Source of the DNA: Bdellovibrio sp. BCCA
GTDB taxonomy: Bacteria > Bdellovibrionota > Bdellovibrionia > Bdellovibrionales > Bdellovibrionaceae
DNA: 64,000 bases
Assembly (NCBI RefSeq): GCF_037996825.1
Contig: NZ_JBBNAC010000001.1
Coordinates: 2,480,001-2,544,000 of the forward strand
Reading direction: 5' to 3'
Made by a program: the position numbers and the translations under genes. This document shows, in pieces, positions 61,501 to 64,000 of this stretch (position 1 is the stretch's first letter; each line of letters opens with the position of its first letter). Below the pieces are notes generated by a model. That model made no database searches. It was given only the letters and a program-made list of their open reading frames with translations, and was not told the DNA's origin.

Positions 61501-63402
61501 CACAGGAGCAATCGTATCAACAACCGCATCAAAAGCGTTGGACACTCCATAGCCCGTCAAACCATTGTCATCTGTGAGCATCGCCCGGACTTTCATTCCC
61601 ACCTGATAGGAAGGTGGCGCCCAATTCACCACAAAAGATTTTGCATTCATCGGACCGGCAAGTCCCAAGGCTCTGCTCGCAGCAAAATTCCAAGTGGTCC
61701 CACCGTTTGTGGAATACTGCAAAGTCAAAACGGCCGATGCCGACACGGTGGTTTCTGTCACATACACCACAAAAGGATAAGAAACATTGATGGCAAGCGT
61801 AGGCACAGGGTCAAGGCTTAAGATCGGTGCCTTGCTATCGTAAGTGACCGTGAAAACGGTGGCAGTAGAAATATTTCCCGCTTCGTCGCGTGCGTAGAAG
61901 CGCACGTTTCTTAAACCTTGTTGATCACTAGCGCTCAAATCGTAAATATAACTCTGCGCCGCCGTTGAACAAGAAATCCATCCAGAATCACCCAGAGCTG
62001 GAGGCGTGTTTTGTTCTTTCATCAAAATAAATGTATGGTCACTACAATCATTCACTGTGAATTTTGCTAATGCCGCATTTGTTGTTGCAGGAGTATTAAG
62101 AGTCACATTCGGCGGAATGATTGTCGTGTCTTTTGTCACTGAATAAAATGCAATTGAGGAAGCATTTCCCGCCGCATCCGTGGAGGAAACAGAAATATTT
62201 TTTGCACCATCAACACCCGTCAAAGATAAATTTGCGGCGTAAGTTCCGGTGACAGAACAAGTGGTCGTCGTCGGACTGGGAGTAAAGTCGCCAGAAATAT
62301 TGACTGTTAATCCCGCTTCACACGCTCCTGATAAAGTAAAGGCTGATTGAAATTTAGCTCCTGCAAGAGGAGTTGTGATAGTCAAAGCCGGAGCTGTTTT
62401 ATCAATCACCACGGCCGAGCTTTCAACCACGGAAGAAGGACCTTGCCAGTTATTCGCTTGGTCTCCACCAATTGTGCAAATGCGATAAACTCCATCTCCA
62501 CTAAAGCTTAACGAAATGGGTGTTCCTGCAGGCACAGGCGTTGTAGCCATAATAGCCGCCCACTGACCAGAGCAGTCAGTATCCTTCACAACAATGTATT
62601 TGTACTGAGTTCCGCCGTCTGTCGGGGTTCCCACAGTCACCGTGCGAGGGGCATCGTTATTACTCAAAGCACTGCCCAAAGATCCCAAGGTCACAGGAAG
62701 AAGAGGTGCCACTGTATCTTTGTTAAACGTTGTACTGACGTTTGTTCCGATATTTCCCGCGAGATCTTTTTGTTGAACTGTGAATGTACGAAGGCCTTCA
62801 TCAAGCCCCGCCACAGAGATAGTTCCAGAAAAACTTCCCGCAAGACATGTGAAAGTATTTAATAAAACACCTTCACTTAAAATTTCAACAGGGCCGTCAT
62901 CGGTTTCGCAAGCTCCGCCAACGGAAACGGCACCGACAAAATCATTTCCTACTTCCGCAGAAATCGGCGCACCGAAAGAGACAACAGGAGCAACAACGTC
63001 TTTCAAAGCTGCGGATTCACTGCTGGAGCTCACTCCCGCTAAGGAAGTGACCGCAAGAACAATCCGATAATCCGTATCACTCCAATTTTGGGTGTCGACG
63101 TTCAAAGAAAATTTTTTATTTTTGCAAAGCGCTTTAAAATTTCGAGTGTCACTGACGGATAAAGAAGAATTCTGCGGAACAAAAGAGACCTGAATTTCTT
63201 GGTCTTCGTAGTAACACTCCCCTTGAAGTTTCACGGAGCTTAAGTTTGTGCCGGAATTAATAACGAGAGACTCCAAACGATCGCCGTTGGAATCCAAAAG
63301 TACGGGAGGTGTTAAAGCATTAAAATCCGTGAGCTTGGAATTAAGGCTGCAACCTACCCCCAATAGCAGTACCAAATTGAGAAGTACCTGTACGTTCCGC
63401 AT
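58555..63402 (-). CDS. Very large lipoprotein with Ig-like repeats and beta-propeller-like region
   Basis: A 1615-residue lipoprotein (lipobox LGVGC, Cys18). Residues about 30-800 are a series of Ig-like beta domains with repeated DKTAP/DxxAPV and DAAGN segments (TFTVQQKDLAGNIGT, SVSSTDAAGNASS, RFYARDEAGNIST). The C-terminal half (about 900-1600) has NHL/propeller-like repeats: IFFNDSSYGLMYIDPKTN, GDIYFVSDKPGVAKDNGG, GRIFFSTRGIIRTVYNG and VGNNVIMLDHQENKIREM. It is probably displayed on the cell surface and could bind prey or surfaces. Neighbours do not tell more. Confidence 0.88.
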   Translation of the reverse strand: MRNVQVLLNLVLLLGVGCSLNSKLTDFNALTPPVLLDSNGDRLESLVINSGTNLSSVKLQGECYYEDQEIQVSFVPQNSSLSVSDTRNFKALCKNKKFSLNVDTQNWSDTDYRIVLAVTSLAGVSSSSESAALKDVVAPVVSFGAPISAEVGNDFVGAVSVGGACETDDGPVEILSEGVLLNTFTCLAGSFSGTISVAGLDEGLRTFTVQQKDLAGNIGTNVSTTFNKDTVAPLLPVTLGSLGSALSNNDAPRTVTVGTPTDGGTQYKYIVVKDTDCSGQWAAIMATTPVPAGTPISLSFSGDGVYRICTIGGDQANNWQGPSSVVESSAVVIDKTAPALTITTPLAGAKFQSAFTLSGACEAGLTVNISGDFTPSPTTTTCSVTGTYAANLSLTGVDGAKNISVSSTDAAGNASSIAFYSVTKDTTIIPPNVTLNTPATTNAALAKFTVNDCSDHTFILMKEQNTPPALGDSGWISCSTAAQSYIYDLSASDQQGLRNVRFYARDEAGNISTATVFTVTYDSKAPILSLDPVPTLAINVSYPFVVYVTETTVSASAVLTLQYSTNGGTTWNFAASRALGLAGPMNAKSFVVNWAPPSYQVGMKVRAMLTDDNGLTGYGVSNAFDAVVDTIAPVISANQMKINGSLTPSDTVRSYVTVSLQAHDGETAITDFCFKTTNSAPATSDACWVSVKAPKPGLEELPDLLLVDFDFFLGINFGTYNIYAWVRDVAGNISTNSATLKKDFNTINYINDAPPTVSNFLTVNSTTPNTPPINADMNFANGASVYIKWAASDNGSISKVELYSSTDGSQYTLISDTLSNSSSNGASCSYSAPHTGCWVWNSSFPNNSFFKLQLRVTDNYGQTSQVTSPPLNSQNLNLLAGNQDAGHNGNAKKTVFNTTVGNDMAPGTLLVTTDGKIFFNDSSYGLMYIDPKTNNSKVLLRLAKTGEDSYGDGIPVEQARAKAILRTTLDYQNRILVYDRYMIRRIDTNVEPMTIETLIGADPAGNLGTNTADTVADPRDLKINLTTNVSLDESWTIRKRSIFVALPNGDIYFVSDKPGVAKDNGGRIRVYKGSLAVPRVESIRFSGTGVKDLPSWDLNTQPYSFFSLRYDPQTSDILKAYVNAVYSVPGNSYGNMTELDPTTWIGNGVYPNHPFASNNSLVYYDVQSLDGRVYRSNRYTEHSVSRLNDDGTWTRVLGTGAMGDCADGTAATSCAVSLDDAFVDRYGRIFFSTRGIIRTVYNGNVYTLFGQRKDAGDGGAGLDMRLASVFYIDHGVGNNVIMLDHQENKIREMRPGASPEVQLIAGNGQSGIVDYATAANAQKIPLGNWGEPNSFATNPATGDLYMNCSLNSVLVTAPSTYVNYHRICKLNRATGMWEQILDGEGATPSYTQTSLSYADLQLTGYSPAVMAFQAGSILFNQFYWNGTAQNNSHLRLVTPTSTEFVAGTIAVDSSTDSCPDGASTSCNLGVTGMHRMGAPVYYGPLSGWLFNPTRTTGSSYEGVMHVVHGGMTHKFLTLPSRPSGFTYDSGNIYYCTGGKLYKANITNAGDLSSVANWPLVENTHYTITQLTMPADNITCEGRRILVKPASGPKPKRLVMMAKQNGLPALIEYFLP

Positions 63403-63510
63403 ACTTTTTTATCGGAATAGAACGGGGTTCGCTAAATGGACTTGTACAAAATACGAACGTCTTTAGAAAAATTTAATGTATCACACGTGGAATTTCACGA
63501 ATAAGACGGA

Positions 63511-63540
63511 AATAAAAAAGGCCCCCTCTCGGGAGCCTTT
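63511..63540 (-). terminator. Intrinsic terminator (minus strand)
   Basis: On the minus strand AAAGGCTCCC pairs with GGGGGCCTTT (10 bp, one G-U) around GAGA, followed by TTTTTTATTT. It closes the partial Ig-like gene to its right. Confidence 0.9.
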
Positions 63541-63553
63541 CTCATTTTTCTGC

Positions 63554-64000
63554 TTAGTTAGATTTGCAGAATGGAAGATCTGGTTGGATCTGGCAGATGA
63601 TTTGGCAGATCGCTGGATCACCAAGTGGGCAGTCGCCTGGCTCACCTGGGTTGCCTGGATCTTGTCCTGGAGGTTGACCAGGATTTGGTGGTTGGTTGCC
63701 ACCTGATTTAGCGCCCACATTGATGTTCAATGAAGAAGCTGTTTTTCCGTCAGCATCAGTCACAGTCACAGTTGTTGTACCGTTACCAGCTGCAGTCAAA
63801 GTACCGTTGTTGTCGATAGAAGCAACTGAAGTGTTGCTAGAAGCGAATTTGAACGGAGCTTTACCGTGAAGAACAGAGAAAGCCAAAGTTGAAGATGGTT
63901 GGATTGTTGCTGCAGCAGGAACAAGAACCATTTTCTTAGCGATAACAGCGTCAACAGCTTCGAAAGCGTCAACACGGCAGTTACATGCAGTCTCGATAGA
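63554..64000 (-). CDS. C-terminal end of an Ig-like (Big2-type) surface protein, partial
   Basis: The frame is open from the window edge to the stop at 63554, giving 148 residues of the C-terminus. An Ig-like/Big2 unit reads FASSNTSVASIDNNGTLTAAG then NGTTTVTVTDADGKTASS. After it comes a Gly/Pro-rich low-complexity stretch (GGNQPPNPGQPPGQDPGN) and a Cys-rich end (CPLGDPAICQIICQIQ). It is likely a secreted or surface protein. The true length is unknown; the internal ATG at 63931 is probably not the start, because the frame continues off the window. Confidence 0.82.
   Translation of the reverse strand, partial: SIETACNCRVDAFEAVDAVIAKKMVLVPAAATIQPSSTLAFSVLHGKAPFKFASSNTSVASIDNNGTLTAAGNGTTTVTVTDADGKTASSLNINVGAKSGGNQPPNPGQPPGQDPGNPGEPGDCPLGDPAICQIICQIQPDLPFCKSN

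Noticed and set aside
61247-63070. Plus-strand frames inside the large lipoprotein
   Set aside because: Short and without ribosome sites; explained by codon bias of the opposite long gene.

Overview
The window looks like chromosome of a Gram-negative predatory or predator-related bacterium of the Bdellovibrio type (Bdellovibrionota). This is an inference, not a database match. It rests on moderate GC with AT-rich accessory patches, many signal-peptide and lipobox proteins, a secreted trypsin-like protease, a secreted HNH nuclease, a protein-glutaminase-like deamidase, a fused CcoNO cbb3 oxidase, and very large Ig-like and beta-propeller surface lipoproteins.

Left part (1-13.9 kb): a minus-strand tatA-selD-selU cluster points to selenophosphate use for 2-selenouridine in tRNA. 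It is followed on the plus strand by an LTA-synthase-like sulfatase overlapping a two-component system, a small Ala/Lys-rich exported protein with a terminator, an ABCC-type full-length ABC exporter, a 17-codon small ORF, a Na+/H+ antiporter-like protein, an ADP-ribosylglycohydrolase and a secreted HNH nuclease.

Respiration block (14-23.2 kb): a Cys-rich Crp/Fnr regulator lies directly before a tightly overlapping cco operon in the order ccoI-ccoS-ccoNO-ccoQ-ccoP-ccoG-SafE-like. A TATGA-N6-TCATA operator sits between regulator and operon. CcoN and CcoO are fused, CcoP keeps one heme, and no CcoH is seen.

Envelope and oxidative stress block (23.2-32.2 kb): an outer-membrane barrel, an OmpA-type lipoprotein, a CsbD-like protein, Pcm, OxyR with C199 and C208, then Dps. 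A textbook OxyR site precedes dps, and a 9-bp helix covers the dps Shine-Dalgarno. Then come a ZIP transporter, GltS, a KH-domain protein and a lipoprotein protease.

Mixed block (32.2-43.1 kb): a Rieske-flavodoxin fusion, a frameshifted LAS-type metallopeptidase in an AT-rich patch, a DUF6279-type lipoprotein, a protein-glutaminase-like enzyme, a hybrid histidine kinase, truncated hemoglobin, MazG-like, a hydrolase and small ORFs.

Defence island (43.3-49.8 kb): an AT-rich segment holds an HsdR-N-like protein, a coupled bPH2 / DUF4917 (SIR2-like) / membrane-protein cassette, a zinc-ribbon protein, two tyrosine-recombinase remnants, and a complete Eco1/St85-like retron. The retron has promoter, msr-msd RNA with 10-bp a1/a2 repeats, a nucleoside-deoxyribosyltransferase-like effector, and a reverse transcriptase. 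It ends at a CAU-anticodon tRNA gene. This island is the most interesting part of the window.

Right part (50-64 kb): lipoproteins, a YiiX-like enzyme, a HEAT protein, a coiled-coil membrane protein, dihydroorotase, a YciB-like protein, a second DUF6279-type lipoprotein, enoyl-CoA hydratase, a 1615-residue lipoprotein, and the C-terminal end of an Ig-like protein running off the window.
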